Source: Vibrio algivorus (lineage in GTDB: Bacteria; Pseudomonadota; Gammaproteobacteria; Enterobacterales; Vibrionaceae). From it: a DNA stretch of 64,000 nt. This document shows positions 16,473-25,630 of the stretch, piece after piece. The position numbers and the translations under genes are program-made. The stretch is taken from contig NZ_AP018678.1 of the NCBI RefSeq assembly GCF_002218005.2, positions 868,001 through 932,000 on the forward strand. The letters run 5' to 3'. The notes beneath the pieces were generated by a model. It did not search any database. It saw only the letters and a list, made by a program, of their open reading frames with translations, and had not been told where the DNA came from. How positions within the stretch are numbered: position 1 is the first letter of the stretch; every line of letters starts with the position of its first letter.

Positions 16473-16519
16473 AATGAGAATCATAGCCAAGTCATGACGA
16501 TTTGATTATGATTCTCATT
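16473..16519. promoter_or_regulatory. Inverted repeat of AATGAGAATCAT (terminator or paired Fur half-sites)
   Basis: AATGAGAATCAT (16473-16484) and ATGATTCTCATT (16508-16519) are a perfect 12-bp inverted repeat around 23 bases. The unit differs at one base from the AATGATAATCAT portion of the Fur consensus. It lies 35 bp after fadH and 27 bp before the ydjA ATG. It may be a fadH terminator (CTTTAT follows, a poor U-run) or an iron-response operator for ydjA. Confidence 0.45.
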
Positions 16520-16545
16520 CTTTATATCAAGCCGTAGGGATAGTT

Positions 16546-17094
16546 ATGCAAGCATTGGATTTATTATTAGAGCGCCGTTCAATTGCTAATCTCGTAGAAC
16601 CTGCACCGGAAGGGAAAGCGTTAGAAAACATTATTAAAGCAGGGCTGAGAGCGCCGGATCATGGTAACTTGACACCTTGGCGTTTTGTGATTGCTCAAGG
16701 TGAAGGTTTACGTAAATTAGCCGATATTCTGGTTCATGCTGCTGAAGTGAATCAAAGCTCTGATGCGGTGATTGAAAAATTAAAGAAAGCGCCATTTCGT
16801 GCACCTATGGTGATCACAGTTATCGCCAAAGTGAAAGAGCATGAAAAAGTGCCAGCGTTAGAACAGTATTTATCTGCAGGTTGCGCTGCACAAGCAATGC
16901 AAATGGCTGCTGTGGCACAAGGCTTTCAAGGGTTTTGGCGCTCGGGCGAATGGATGTTCCACCAAGAAGTTCATCAAGCATTTGGTTTAGAAGGTGAAGA
17001 TCAAATCGTTGGTTTTTTATACTTAGGTACACCAGGTTGTTCCGCGATGAAAGTGCCAGAGCGCAACATTGCTGATTATGTTTCATACCTATAA
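16546..17094 (+). CDS. ydjA: Nitroreductase family protein YdjA
   Basis: FMN-dependent nitroreductase-fold oxidoreductase; the natural substrate is unknown. Seen: the N-terminal LLLERRSIANLVEPAPEG (phosphate-binding RRS), the LRAPDHGNLTPWRFV motif near residue 38, and the late DQIVGFLYLGTP. The 182-aa length equals that of E. coli YdjA (183), which is the minimal form with an unusually open active site. It sits between a 12-bp inverted repeat with Fur-like halves and a strong terminator, so it is probably monocistronic. Confidence 0.92.
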   Translation: MQALDLLLERRSIANLVEPAPEGKALENIIKAGLRAPDHGNLTPWRFVIAQGEGLRKLADILVHAAEVNQSSDAVIEKLKKAPFRAPMVITVIAKVKEHEKVPALEQYLSAGCAAQAMQMAAVAQGFQGFWRSGEWMFHQEVHQAFGLEGEDQIVGFLYLGTPGCSAMKVPERNIADYVSYL

Positions 17095-17143
17095 ACGCAC
17101 CGCGCGTTAAATACTGTATAAATTAACAGTTTTTGGTTGATTT

Positions 17144-17180
17144 TTAAGGGCGACATTCGATAATGTGGCCCTTTGTTTTT
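17144..17180 (+). terminator. Rho-independent terminator after ydjA
   Basis: AAGGGC...GCCCTTT forms the base of a stem with an inner CATT/AATG pairing, followed by TGTTTTT at 17174-17180. It lies 50 bp after ydjA and ends 17 bp before the topB start. Confidence 0.75.
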
Positions 17181-17197
17181 GGTGATACGGAAAAATT

Positions 17198-19162
17198 GTG
17201 CGTTTATTTATTGCGGAAAAACCAAGCCTAGGGCGAGCGATAGCCTCAGCATTACCTAAACCTCATAAAAATGAGCAAGGTTATATTCGCTGCGGCAATG
17301 GTGATGTTGTCACTTGGTGTATTGGTCACCTGCTCGAACAAGTTGAGCCGGATGTTTACGATGACCGCTATAAAAAATGGAACCTTGCCGATTTACCAAT
17401 CATTCCTGAACAGTGGCAGTTGCGCCCTCGTGCAGCGGCTAAAAAACAACTTGCGGTTATTAAGCAACTTTTTAAGCAAAAACCTGATTTAGTGAATGCG
17501 GGCGATCCCGATAGAGAAGGACAATTACTCGTTGATGAAGTGATTGATTACCTCAAAGCCACTAAAACACAAAAACAAGCCGCGCAACGTTTATTGGTTA
17601 ATGATTTGAATTTACCTGCGGTAAAACGTGCACTGACTCAAATGCGTTCTAACCAAGAATTTATTCCACTGTCCATTTCCGCTTTGGCGCGTTCTCGTGC
17701 AGATTGGTTATATGGCATGAATATGTCTCGTGCTTATACCTTACTTGGTCAACAAGCTGGTTATCAAGGGGTATTATCGGTTGGTCGTGTACAAACGCCA
17801 GTATTGGGTTTAGTGGTGCGTCGAGATGAAGAAATTGAGAACTTTATTCCACGGGATTATTTTTCTCTACATGCTTTAATTCCTTATCAAAATGGCTCGG
17901 ATATATTTGATATCCGTGCAAAGTGGAAGCCGAGTGAAGCCATTAAGCCTTGGCAAGATGAAGAAGGTCGAGTACTTAACCGTAAGTTGGTTGAAAATGT
18001 CGCAGAGCGAATAAAAGGTCAGCCAGTAACTGTAAAAAGCGCCGAGCAAAAACAAACTAAACAAGCCCCACCTTTGCCTTATTCATTATCAGCATTGCAA
18101 ATAGATGCTGCCCGTCGTTTTCAAATGAGTGCTCAAGATGTATTGAATGTGTGCCAATCTTTGTATGAAAAGCATAAGCTTATTACTTATCCACGTTCAG
18201 ATAGTCGATATTTACCGAAAGAGCATTTCGCGCAATCTCCAGCAGTGATAGGTGCGATTAGTCAAAATGATAAACAGTTAGCGAGTGCTGTCGATAATGC
18301 AGATTTAACTCTTAAATCTAAAGCATGGAATGACAATAAAGTGGATGCTCACCACGCAATTATTCCAACACCGAAAAAAATGTTGACCAATGGGCTATCG
18401 GGACATGAAGCGAAAATCTATCAATTGATCGCAAGACAATATTTAATGCAATTTTATCCTGCAGCTGTTTACGCTGAGTCGCAATTAGAGTTTGATATTG
18501 CTGGTGGTTTATTTATTGCAAAAGGTCGGGTGTTAGTCTCTGCTGGTTGGAAAAGCCTATTGCCAGCGGGTAAAACTGCTCAAGTTGAAGAGACTGAGGC
18601 CGATCCAGTTCCTGCATTACAACAAGGTGAAGTACTCACTTGTCGAGAAGGTGAAATAAAAGATCATAAAACCGAGCCACCTCGTCATTTCACCGAATCA
18701 ACACTTTTACAAGCAATGACTGGGATTGCACGTTTTGTAGCAGATAAAAACTTGAAAAAAATATTGCGAGACACTGATGGCTTAGGAACTGAAGCGACTC
18801 GGGCTGGTATATTGGATACCTTATTTAAAAGGCAGTTGTTGGTACGGCAAGGACGAAATATTTTAAGTAGTGAAGCGGGTAGAGGGCTAATTCATGCTCT
18901 ACCATCAGAATCAACCTATCCTGATATGACCGCTCATTGGGAGCACCAACTACAAGCGATGGCTGAAAAGCAGCAACCTTATGCGCCCTTCATGCAAAGT
19001 TTAGAGCAGCAGATCAGTTCAATTATCAATAAAATTCAAAACTCTGGTGTTCCCTCTTCATTACGAGATTTACCACAAGTCGAGCGGAAACCATTTAAAA
19101 AGCGTAGTTTTAGAAAATCAGCCACCAAGAAAATGCCCTTTAAAAAGCCAAGCGGGAAGTAA
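17198..19162 (+). CDS. topB: DNA topoisomerase III
   Basis: Type IA topoisomerase that decatenates DNA and resolves single-strand crossings. Seen: N-terminal Toprim (LFIAEKPSLGRAIA at 3-16), the acidic metal motif GDPDREGQLLVDEV near residue 103, MSVGR-type VLSVGRVQTPVLGLVV, and the catalytic Tyr in LITYPRSDSRYLP near residue 330. A basic Lys/Arg/Phe-rich tail (KPFKKRSFRKSATKK) probably binds DNA. At 654 aa it matches E. coli TopB (653). The start is a GTG (MRLFIAEKPS); no ATG fits the conserved N-terminus. The ribosome site is weak (ACGGAAAAATT). Confidence 0.97.
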   Translation: MRLFIAEKPSLGRAIASALPKPHKNEQGYIRCGNGDVVTWCIGHLLEQVEPDVYDDRYKKWNLADLPIIPEQWQLRPRAAAKKQLAVIKQLFKQKPDLVNAGDPDREGQLLVDEVIDYLKATKTQKQAAQRLLVNDLNLPAVKRALTQMRSNQEFIPLSISALARSRADWLYGMNMSRAYTLLGQQAGYQGVLSVGRVQTPVLGLVVRRDEEIENFIPRDYFSLHALIPYQNGSDIFDIRAKWKPSEAIKPWQDEEGRVLNRKLVENVAERIKGQPVTVKSAEQKQTKQAPPLPYSLSALQIDAARRFQMSAQDVLNVCQSLYEKHKLITYPRSDSRYLPKEHFAQSPAVIGAISQNDKQLASAVDNADLTLKSKAWNDNKVDAHHAIIPTPKKMLTNGLSGHEAKIYQLIARQYLMQFYPAAVYAESQLEFDIAGGLFIAKGRVLVSAGWKSLLPAGKTAQVEETEADPVPALQQGEVLTCREGEIKDHKTEPPRHFTESTLLQAMTGIARFVADKNLKKILRDTDGLGTEATRAGILDTLFKRQLLVRQGRNILSSEAGRGLIHALPSESTYPDMTAHWEHQLQAMAEKQQPYAPFMQSLEQQISSIINKIQNSGVPSSLRDLPQVERKPFKKRSFRKSATKKMPFKKPSGK

Positions 19163-19220
19163 AGCGTTCTGATATAACTATTATTAGTTAAATGATTAAG
19201 CATAAGTAACAAGGATGGAT

Positions 19221-20195
19221 ATGAGTATTATTTTAGAATGCATTCGCACAGTTGGACGTGGTGAGCGCGGACGAAAACCACTTTCAGAGCAGCAAGCTTT
19301 TGATGTCATGGATGCTTATTTAACCAGTAAGGAATCTGGTGATGGTTCGGTGGGGGATGATCAAATGGCCATGCTATTGATGTTGATCCGTGTCCAGAAT
19401 GAAACCAATGAAGAAATCGCAGGTTTCGTGAAAGCTTTTCAATCCAGAGTACCTAGCTTAGGTGCTGATATTGATTGGCCATGTTATGCCGGTAAACGAA
19501 AGGCCGATAACGGAACGGATCAACCTTGGCATGGTTTAGCTGCAAAGATACTTTCGCTCAATGGCTATAAAGTATTACTGCATGGCTATAAAGACATTGC
19601 TAGTGGCCGAACTCATATTGAAGATTACCTTGAACAACTCGAGATTCCAGTCGCTAAAAACCCACAAGATGCTCAGCAACAGCTTGAGTCTCATGGTATC
19701 TCATACCTTCCCTTAAATCACTTCGCACCTATTGCTCAAACTATGATTGGTTGGAAGAACCGTTATGGTCTAAGAACGCCAATTAATACTGTGGTGCGTG
19801 CATTAAATCCAGGCGCTGCCAAGATTGGTGTTCGTGGTAGTTTTCATCCAGGTTTTCAACAACTTCATGCGGAAGTTGATCAAACCATTGATAGTAAAAG
19901 TTTATCGGTGATTTCTTATAAAGGGCAAAATGGAGAATCGGAATATAACCCTAAAGTAAGCCAAACGGTATGGCTGAGTAGTCAACGTGGGGTGGAGTCG
20001 TTCTATTGGCCAGAAATGATGGTTTCCGAGTTAGCTATGCCGACTAAGGCTGCTTTTTTGCAAGTTGAAGAAGCGTCTAATTTAATGGCCAATACAGTGG
20101 TTGCTAGTATGGCTGCGGTGCTTTTCACTGAGACTCAACAATATGAAAAAGCTTATAAGCAAGCCCTAAACTATTGGAATAAATATTGTTGTTAA
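19221..20195 (+). CDS. ybiB: YbiB family protein (anthranilate phosphoribosyltransferase-like, TrpD2)
   Basis: Paralogue of anthranilate phosphoribosyltransferase (TrpD) with a glycosyltransferase family 3 fold. E. coli YbiB binds nucleic acid rather than anthranilate, and its role is unclear. Seen: the helical N-terminal domain with IRTVGRGERGRKPLSEQQAFDVM and LLMLIRVQNETNEEIAGFVKA, then the alpha/beta domain with LRTPINTVVRALNPGAAKIGVRG. The ATG at 19221 has AAGGA five bases upstream and gives 324 aa. The ATG at 19215 overlaps that ribosome site and is less likely. It follows topB by 58 bp and may be expressed with it. Confidence 0.85.
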   Translation: MSIILECIRTVGRGERGRKPLSEQQAFDVMDAYLTSKESGDGSVGDDQMAMLLMLIRVQNETNEEIAGFVKAFQSRVPSLGADIDWPCYAGKRKADNGTDQPWHGLAAKILSLNGYKVLLHGYKDIASGRTHIEDYLEQLEIPVAKNPQDAQQQLESHGISYLPLNHFAPIAQTMIGWKNRYGLRTPINTVVRALNPGAAKIGVRGSFHPGFQQLHAEVDQTIDSKSLSVISYKGQNGESEYNPKVSQTVWLSSQRGVESFYWPEMMVSELAMPTKAAFLQVEEASNLMANTVVASMAAVLFTETQQYEKAYKQALNYWNKYCC

Positions 20196-20229
20196 ATGAA
20201 GGATGAGTTTGAATAAGCCGCATCATTTA

Positions 20230-20375
20230 TATACCCGTCGTACTTGAAGCTGCAGCTTTGTTGACGGCGTTCATTCGCCCCCCTATCTCTTTATTAAAGA
20301 AAGTCATAGGCGAGCTATGCTCATGGGGTCTCATTCACTTGTCGCCTCACTGCAACTCCAATTACTTTGAGTATA
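20230..20375. repeat. Vibrio-type dispersed inverted-repeat element, family 3
   Basis: TATACCCGTCGTACTTGAAG at the left and the inverse of TATACTCAAAGTAATTGGAG at the right form imperfect 26-bp ends (about 18 of 26 pair) around a GC-richer 146-bp unit with CTGCAG motifs. It occupies most of the 273-bp gap between ybiB and the GGDEF gene. I recognise this type from Vibrio intergenic regions. No gene is inside it. Confidence 0.6.
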
Positions 20376-20468
20376 GGTTTAATCTCTATATTGTGAAACC
20401 AGTACATTTATCAGCTAAGCGAAGCTGTTAACTTTTAATATAGTTTCTTATGAATAAAAGGATGTTGA

Positions 20469-21854
20469 ATGCCTAGATCTAAGCAAGAATCATCTCATTC
20501 TTTTTTATATTTATGTTTGACCTGCATACTGTGTTGGCTTGCTTATAGTTGCGTCACAATTTTCAATTATGCAGAAAGTGTTGTGTCTGATATGAAAAAT
20601 GATCTTTCACAATACTTTGTTTCAAATGAAAAAATTTCCGCACACCTCTCCGAAATATTGCCAATGCTGGAAGAGTCTCATCAGCTAAACCAACAATTGA
20701 AACTGACAAAAATTGAATCGCTCGGTATCGAAGGCTTTAACATAACATCTGATCAATTTTCTGAGTACGCAGGTGCGTTGATTGCTCAGGGAGATGTGGT
20801 TAATTTGCCGTTTAATTTATCTTTATTTATGCATGAATTAGACCGAAGTTGGGCAGAAGAAGACAATAGTGCTCCTGGTGCATTCTTCACTTATTATTCT
20901 GAAGGCCAACAATTTGCTTATACCAAGAATCGACTCAACCTTAGCTCGCAACCTCCTCGATTGACGCCATTTCGCTATAGAAAAGATGATATATCTATTG
21001 ACTACAAGAAACCTATACTTACCACTCTAGAGCGTTCCTATCCAAAAGGTAATAGCATTGTTGTTTTGATTACCCCCGTGTTTGTCAATAATAAGTTAGT
21101 TGGTGATTTAGGTATGCGTTTTAAACTTGAAAAGCAAATGCTGGATTCATTAGGGCCATGGTTAAGTCAGTATATGACGTTGGATATTGAGTTTCGAGAT
21201 CAGAAGTTTTCTATAGGAGATAACCGATTCTTTCCTCAAATATTATTCAAGCAAGAGGAATATAACGGAATTACTATTACCGCTTATATGAGAACCGATT
21301 ACATCACTAAGTATGTTCTGCCATGGTTCTTATCGATGCTTTTCATTATGGCGATGGTGTACTGTGTATTAAATAAGCACAAGAAAGAAGCTATACGTTT
21401 GTCATCACTCTCAAAAACTGATGAGCTTACCGGATTGTTTAATAAACGGGTGTTAGATGAAATGGGTGAGATGGGGGTGACAAAAGGTACACTGTTTTAT
21501 ATTGACGTTAATGACTTTAAAGATATTAATGATAACTATGGCCATCAGGTAGGCGATGATGCGCTTCGTTATATTGCGTCAGGGATGCGTTACTGTATGC
21601 GAGCTTCGGATGTTTGTATACGTCTAGGTGGGGATGAGTTTTTGATTGTTACCAATACACAAATTCTTAACCCCGAAAAAATTAAACGTAAACTTCATCA
21701 AGCCATTAGTGGTACGGCATTTACTAAAGATATTACCTTAAGTATCTCGATTGGCTATAGCCATTTTGACGATATAACATCTTTAACGCAATCAATACAT
21801 CAGGCAGATAAACAGATGTATGAAGAAAAGAGCCGTTATCGGACAAGTGAGTAG
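20469..21854 (+). CDS. Membrane-bound diguanylate cyclase (GGDEF)
   Basis: Makes the second messenger cyclic di-GMP. Architecture: a membrane segment at about residues 12-33, a periplasmic sensory region of about 250 residues, a second membrane segment near 280-300 (VLPWFLSMLFIMAMVYCVL), then a cytoplasmic GGDEF domain beginning at LSKTDELTGLFNKRVLDEM. The active site is intact (RLGGDEFLIV), and an RASD inhibitory I-site sits five residues before it, so product inhibition is expected. The input signal is unknown; the periplasmic part looks like a single Cache/PAS-type fold, but I cannot name it. The gene stands alone. Confidence 0.92.
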   Translation: MPRSKQESSHSFLYLCLTCILCWLAYSCVTIFNYAESVVSDMKNDLSQYFVSNEKISAHLSEILPMLEESHQLNQQLKLTKIESLGIEGFNITSDQFSEYAGALIAQGDVVNLPFNLSLFMHELDRSWAEEDNSAPGAFFTYYSEGQQFAYTKNRLNLSSQPPRLTPFRYRKDDISIDYKKPILTTLERSYPKGNSIVVLITPVFVNNKLVGDLGMRFKLEKQMLDSLGPWLSQYMTLDIEFRDQKFSIGDNRFFPQILFKQEEYNGITITAYMRTDYITKYVLPWFLSMLFIMAMVYCVLNKHKKEAIRLSSLSKTDELTGLFNKRVLDEMGEMGVTKGTLFYIDVNDFKDINDNYGHQVGDDALRYIASGMRYCMRASDVCIRLGGDEFLIVTNTQILNPEKIKRKLHQAISGTAFTKDITLSISIGYSHFDDITSLTQSIHQADKQMYEEKSRYRTSE

Positions 21855-21946
21855 AAGATGTTATAAATTTTAATATGTATAAATAGATGACAATTACACA
21901 AAAACCATCAACTACTTAGATAATTTTGGTTATTGATAAATAAAGG

Positions 21947-23122
21947 CTATTTTTTAGCAAACGCATTGATCACGACACTAGTCACAATAAAGGCAATACT
22001 TACCGCCACCACACCTGGCCATTGGTACAAGGCAAACGCTTTTACCCCAGCAACAGAACCTACCGCGCCACCTAAATAATATCCCAACATGTAGATACCA
22101 TTGATACGGCTTTGCGCACTCGGGTCAATGCTAAACACCCGTACTTGGTTGGCAACTTGCGCACTAAATATAGCAAAATCAATCAGAATAATGCCTATAA
22201 TTAAAGCCCATAAGTTACCGATAAAGACTCCGGTTAGCGCAAACCCTATCGCCGCTAAGATCAACACCATCATCACCAGTTTTCTGGAGCCAAGGGCATT
22301 CACCCATTTACCCGATGATTTTGCACCGATCACGCCCGCTAGAGCAATCACACCAAATAAACCGGCTTGTTGAGCATTATAGTGAAATGGCGCATCACTC
22401 ACATACAAGGCCAAGGTCGCCCACAACACATTAAAAGCTGCAAACCAACAAGCACCAGCTAAGGTATAAATACGCAATGATTTATGTTGCACAAAAAGCG
22501 CTAAGGTACTTTTTAACAACGCTCCATAGCTCAAGCTGGTTTGTGGTTGATTTTTAGGTAAAAAGGCCCGTAATAAAATGCCAAAGGTCGCTGCCAATAA
22601 TGCCGACATAATAAATACACTGCGCCAGCCAAAATGTTCCCCAACAAAACCACTTAAGGTACGTGATAACAGGATGCCCAACGTTAAGCCCATCATTAAG
22701 GTGCCTAGCGTTGCGCCTTTTTGTGCAGGCGTCACCATTGAGGCCGCAAATGGAATTAATTGCTGGGTAATATTGGCGCTGACACCAATCAAAAAGACCG
22801 CCAATAATAACAATGGAAAACTCGGCGTTATCACTGCCACTACACAAGCGGCCACTAACAAACACGACAAAATGCCAATTAAACGGCGGCGGGGTACTGA
22901 ATCCCCAAGCGGTGAAATAAATAATAAAGCAAAGGCGTAACCAAATTGGGTTAACGAAGGAACACCGCCAATTTGCGAATCACTTAAATTAAATTCATGC
23001 GCAATCAAAGGTAAAATCGGTTGGTTGTAGTATAAATTGGCCGCTGTTGCTGCAATCGCAGTGGTCATCAACAATAAGATAAATCGACTTAATGTTGGAG
23101 AAGATGTGGAATGATTCATCAT
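21947..23122 (-). CDS. MFS transporter, YnfM/DHA1-like exporter
   Basis: Twelve-helix major facilitator of the drug:H+ antiporter type. Seen: the N-terminal ANLYYNQPILPLIAHEFNLS motif found in YnfM/YgaY-like transporters, SPLGDSVPRRRLIG as the loop 2-3 motif A, and LGILLSRTLSGFVGEHFGWR. I place the start at the ATG 23120-23122 (MMNHSTSSPT, 391 aa), with GTGAG just upstream. The ORF reaches 23242, but that extension adds 40 residues lying over the divergent promoter. It faces away from a LysR regulator with 138 bp between the starts, the usual arrangement for a regulator and its target. The substrate is unknown. Confidence 0.88.
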   Translation of the reverse strand: MMNHSTSSPTLSRFILLLMTTAIAATAANLYYNQPILPLIAHEFNLSDSQIGGVPSLTQFGYAFALLFISPLGDSVPRRRLIGILSCLLVAACVVAVITPSFPLLLLAVFLIGVSANITQQLIPFAASMVTPAQKGATLGTLMMGLTLGILLSRTLSGFVGEHFGWRSVFIMSALLAATFGILLRAFLPKNQPQTSLSYGALLKSTLALFVQHKSLRIYTLAGACWFAAFNVLWATLALYVSDAPFHYNAQQAGLFGVIALAGVIGAKSSGKWVNALGSRKLVMMVLILAAIGFALTGVFIGNLWALIIGIILIDFAIFSAQVANQVRVFSIDPSAQSRINGIYMLGYYLGGAVGSVAGVKAFALYQWPGVVAVSIAFIVTSVVINAFAKK

Positions 23123-23260
23123 AAACTCACTTGAAAAAAACAATGAGAGCAGCATAATGCTTACGGATGAATAACAAAAATGATAAGATTTTATCGAATC
23201 TATATCAAAGTTGTATAGATTTCCTTTCATGGACTCCATCATTATTAAAATGAGCCAATC

Positions 23261-24172
23261 ATGGATATCAAACAGTTAAAAAGTTTCATCAGTGTGGCGA
23301 AACATCAAAGCTTTTCCGATGCGGCCAAACAATTGCATACGGTGCAGCCTGCGATCAGCCGCCATATTTCGGCACTTGAAAGTGAACTTGGGGTGACGCT
23401 TTTTCAGCGCAATTCCAGAGACGTTACCATTACCCAAGCCGGTGAGCAGTTACTCAAAGATGCCTCGGCGATTTTAGCCTTAACCGAGCAAGCGAAAACG
23501 CAGGTCAAACGTGCTCATAGTGGACAACTTGGCACCCTTAATATTGCGCATTTAAGCTCAGCCTGCTTGGCTTTTATGGCAAAGCTTGTTCGCTTGTATA
23601 AAGCGCAATTTCCCCACGTGCACATTACTTTGTTTGAAATGACGGCAACAGAGCAAATCGAAGCGCTGAAAAAAGATCAAATTGATATTTCGTTTTCTCG
23701 CCCTTTACCAAATGCAATTGCGGATGATTATTTCAAACACGATATTTATATCGATAAACTGGTGGCAATCGTCAATGAAAACCACCCGTTAGCAACCGCA
23801 ACGTCTATTACGATCTCGAAATTAAAAGAGGATCCTTTCATTATTTTTAATCGCGATGAAGCTCTGGGGCTGTTCGATGAAACCATTATGCTATGTAAAC
23901 AAGCTGGCTTTTCACCCAACATTATTAGCCAACCTAGACACATGCAAACCTTGGTCACTGAGGTTGCAGCAGGATTGGGGGTTGCCATTGCGCCATATTG
24001 TCTGCGGAAGTTGTACAGTGAGGGTTGTCATTTTATTGAAATAGAAAACACTAACTCTTATATTCCCGTGCAGCTTCAATATAAACAATCGAACCAAAGT
24101 GCGACTACGCGTGCTTTTGTGGACATCGCCTTAAATACCAGAGAAGAAATCCAACGCCTCATGGCGGATTAA
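23261..24172 (+). CDS. LysR family transcriptional regulator
   Basis: Typical LTTR: an N-terminal winged helix-turn-helix (KQLKSFISVAKHQSFSDAAK, residues 4-23, then QPAISRHISALESELGVTLF) and a C-terminal periplasmic-binding-protein-like effector domain with ATPHL-like strands (NIAHLSSACLAFMAKLVRLY). The 303-aa length is normal. The adjacent divergent MFS exporter gene is its likely target, and the effector is presumably related to the exported compound. The effector cannot be named from sequence. Confidence 0.92.
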   Translation: MDIKQLKSFISVAKHQSFSDAAKQLHTVQPAISRHISALESELGVTLFQRNSRDVTITQAGEQLLKDASAILALTEQAKTQVKRAHSGQLGTLNIAHLSSACLAFMAKLVRLYKAQFPHVHITLFEMTATEQIEALKKDQIDISFSRPLPNAIADDYFKHDIYIDKLVAIVNENHPLATATSITISKLKEDPFIIFNRDEALGLFDETIMLCKQAGFSPNIISQPRHMQTLVTEVAAGLGVAIAPYCLRKLYSEGCHFIEIENTNSYIPVQLQYKQSNQSATTRAFVDIALNTREEIQRLMAD

Positions 24173-24428
24173 TTTGTTTCCAGCACAGTGACAGCAATAA
24201 GGAAAGTGAAAGTTGAAATTAACAGCGGAAGGCTAGGTGCTTTATTTGCCATTACTTTGCGCCATTATTCTTTGTCTTGATATGCAAATGGTTCCGTACG
24301 GCTCGCAAAGTTCAAGATGATCAATAATTGATTAAATACATAGTAATGCAGCTCTAAATAAAAAAGTACCTAATAATGAGTCTAAAATGGCTCATTATTA
24401 CTCTTTACTCACTTTCAAAGGATCGAAA

Positions 24429-25169
24429 ATGATGAACAACCGTACCTCTCATATTGGCACATTATTATTAGTGATTGCTTCTGTTGCTTTACTTGCGATT
24501 ATAGGAATGATCTTTGGCGCTCATTTAGGATTATGGGAACCTATCGTTGGATTTGGTTATGTTCGAAATTATCTCAATCCAATAGGTTTATCTGTACTTA
24601 CTTTGAGCACATTAGGGTTTATTTCACAGTATGTGACTCGTAATCGTATAGGTGTGATTAAATCTTTGATTGCAATGTTAATAGGTGTTGGACTTATCGC
24701 ACCAATGCTCCATGGCATGATGATACCCGTAAAACGTGCACCAGCCATTCATGATATTACTACCGACACAACTAACCCTCCTGAATTTTTAGTGTTGGAT
24801 GATACGCGTACAGGGGCCAAAAACTCTTTAATTTATGCAGGGGAAGAGGTCGCAACCATTCAAAAAGCAGCGTATCCATACATTAAACCAATATTATCTA
24901 ACCTTTCTGCCACTGATGCGTACGAAAAAGCACTCGATATAGCGAAAGGTAAAGGATGGAAGATTGTTGCTGAAGATCAAAAAGCATTACGTTTTGAAGC
25001 AACAGCTAAAACCGCCTTTTTTGGTTTTATGGACGATGTAGTCATTAAAGTTACACCGATAAACAACCAAAGTCGTATTGATATACGTAGTGTCTCTCGA
25101 GTCGGCCGTAGTGACCGAGGGGTTAACGCTGATCGAATCGTAGCGTTTAGTGAAAGCTTTAATTTATAG
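24429..25169 (+). CDS. DUF1499 domain membrane protein
   Basis: Conserved protein of unknown function. Three membrane segments lie in the N-terminal half (about 9-31, 44-63 and 74-98), followed by a soluble DUF1499 domain (about 115-246) with PPEFLVLDDTR, ATDAYEKALDIAKGKGWKIV and RFEATAKTAFFGFMDDVVIKV, and the terminal RSVSRVGRSDRGVNADRI motif. The ATG at 24429 has AAAGGA nine bases upstream and gives 246 aa. The ORF extends to 24387, but those 14 residues cover the ribosome site. It lies just outside the left end of the tRNA-Ser island, so it is probably the original chromosomal neighbour of tRNA-Ser. Confidence 0.88.
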   Translation: MMNNRTSHIGTLLLVIASVALLAIIGMIFGAHLGLWEPIVGFGYVRNYLNPIGLSVLTLSTLGFISQYVTRNRIGVIKSLIAMLIGVGLIAPMLHGMMIPVKRAPAIHDITTDTTNPPEFLVLDDTRTGAKNSLIYAGEEVATIQKAAYPYIKPILSNLSATDAYEKALDIAKGKGWKIVAEDQKALRFEATAKTAFFGFMDDVVIKVTPINNQSRIDIRSVSRVGRSDRGVNADRIVAFSESFNL

Positions 25170-25353
25170 GTAATTTAACTACAACATAAAGACTACTAAT
25201 TATCTTTGTCGTTTTGCTACCGTTTTAGAGCAAATCGAGAGATTAGTATCAATAACCTGAAGTAAGGTCTTAGGGTTGGTATGCAGGTGTATATGAGGTG
25301 TATTTTAGGGGATGTTTACAATTAGATGATTTTCAGTACCCTAAAGATGAAAA

Positions 25354-25377
25354 AAGCTCCTGAATAATCAGGAGCTT
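25354..25377 (-). terminator. Probable original tRNA-Ser terminator, left of the island
   Basis: AAGCTCCTGA and TCAGGAGCTT form a 10-bp stem with loop ATAA. On the minus strand a U-run (TTTTTTCATC) follows. It directly adjoins the duplicated tRNA-Ser 3' end at 25377, so it most likely terminated tRNA-Ser before the island inserted. Confidence 0.75.
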
Positions 25378-25405
25378 AAATGTGGCGGAGGGATAGGGAG
25401 TTGAA
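25377..25405. repeat. Island attachment site copy (left): tRNA-Ser 3' end duplicate
   Basis: Twenty-three consecutive bases (25377-25399) are identical to 31742-31764, the 3' end of tRNA-Ser including the encoded CCA and acceptor-stem strand. Five of the next six also match. The copies are in direct orientation about 6.4 kb apart. This is the signature of a tyrosine-integrase island inserted into a tRNA gene. Confidence 0.85.
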
Positions 25406-25630
25406 GACTACCTCTCGTCAAGACTTCTTTATAACCCTTTAAATATAAAAGATTTTTTGATACTTAAAGCTGAAAATAATATACAAGTGTCTAAGTCAGC
25501 TGACTCTGATTTATTGTCACACTCGATTTATTATTAGCCAATCAAAAATCATACAAACAAACTTAATGTAATCAAGCGAAAACTATGTGTAAAATACTTG
25601 AACACTCATTAAGTGTATTCTCTCATTTGA

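Larger units (their letters stand above)
25170..25630. other. Left island boundary region, no gene seen
   Basis: The 461 bp between the DUF1499 gene and the last island gene hold a minus-strand hairpin terminator (25354-25377), the duplicated tRNA-Ser 3' end (25377-25405), and about 225 bp of AT-rich DNA inside the island without a reading frame of note. Confidence 0.6.
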
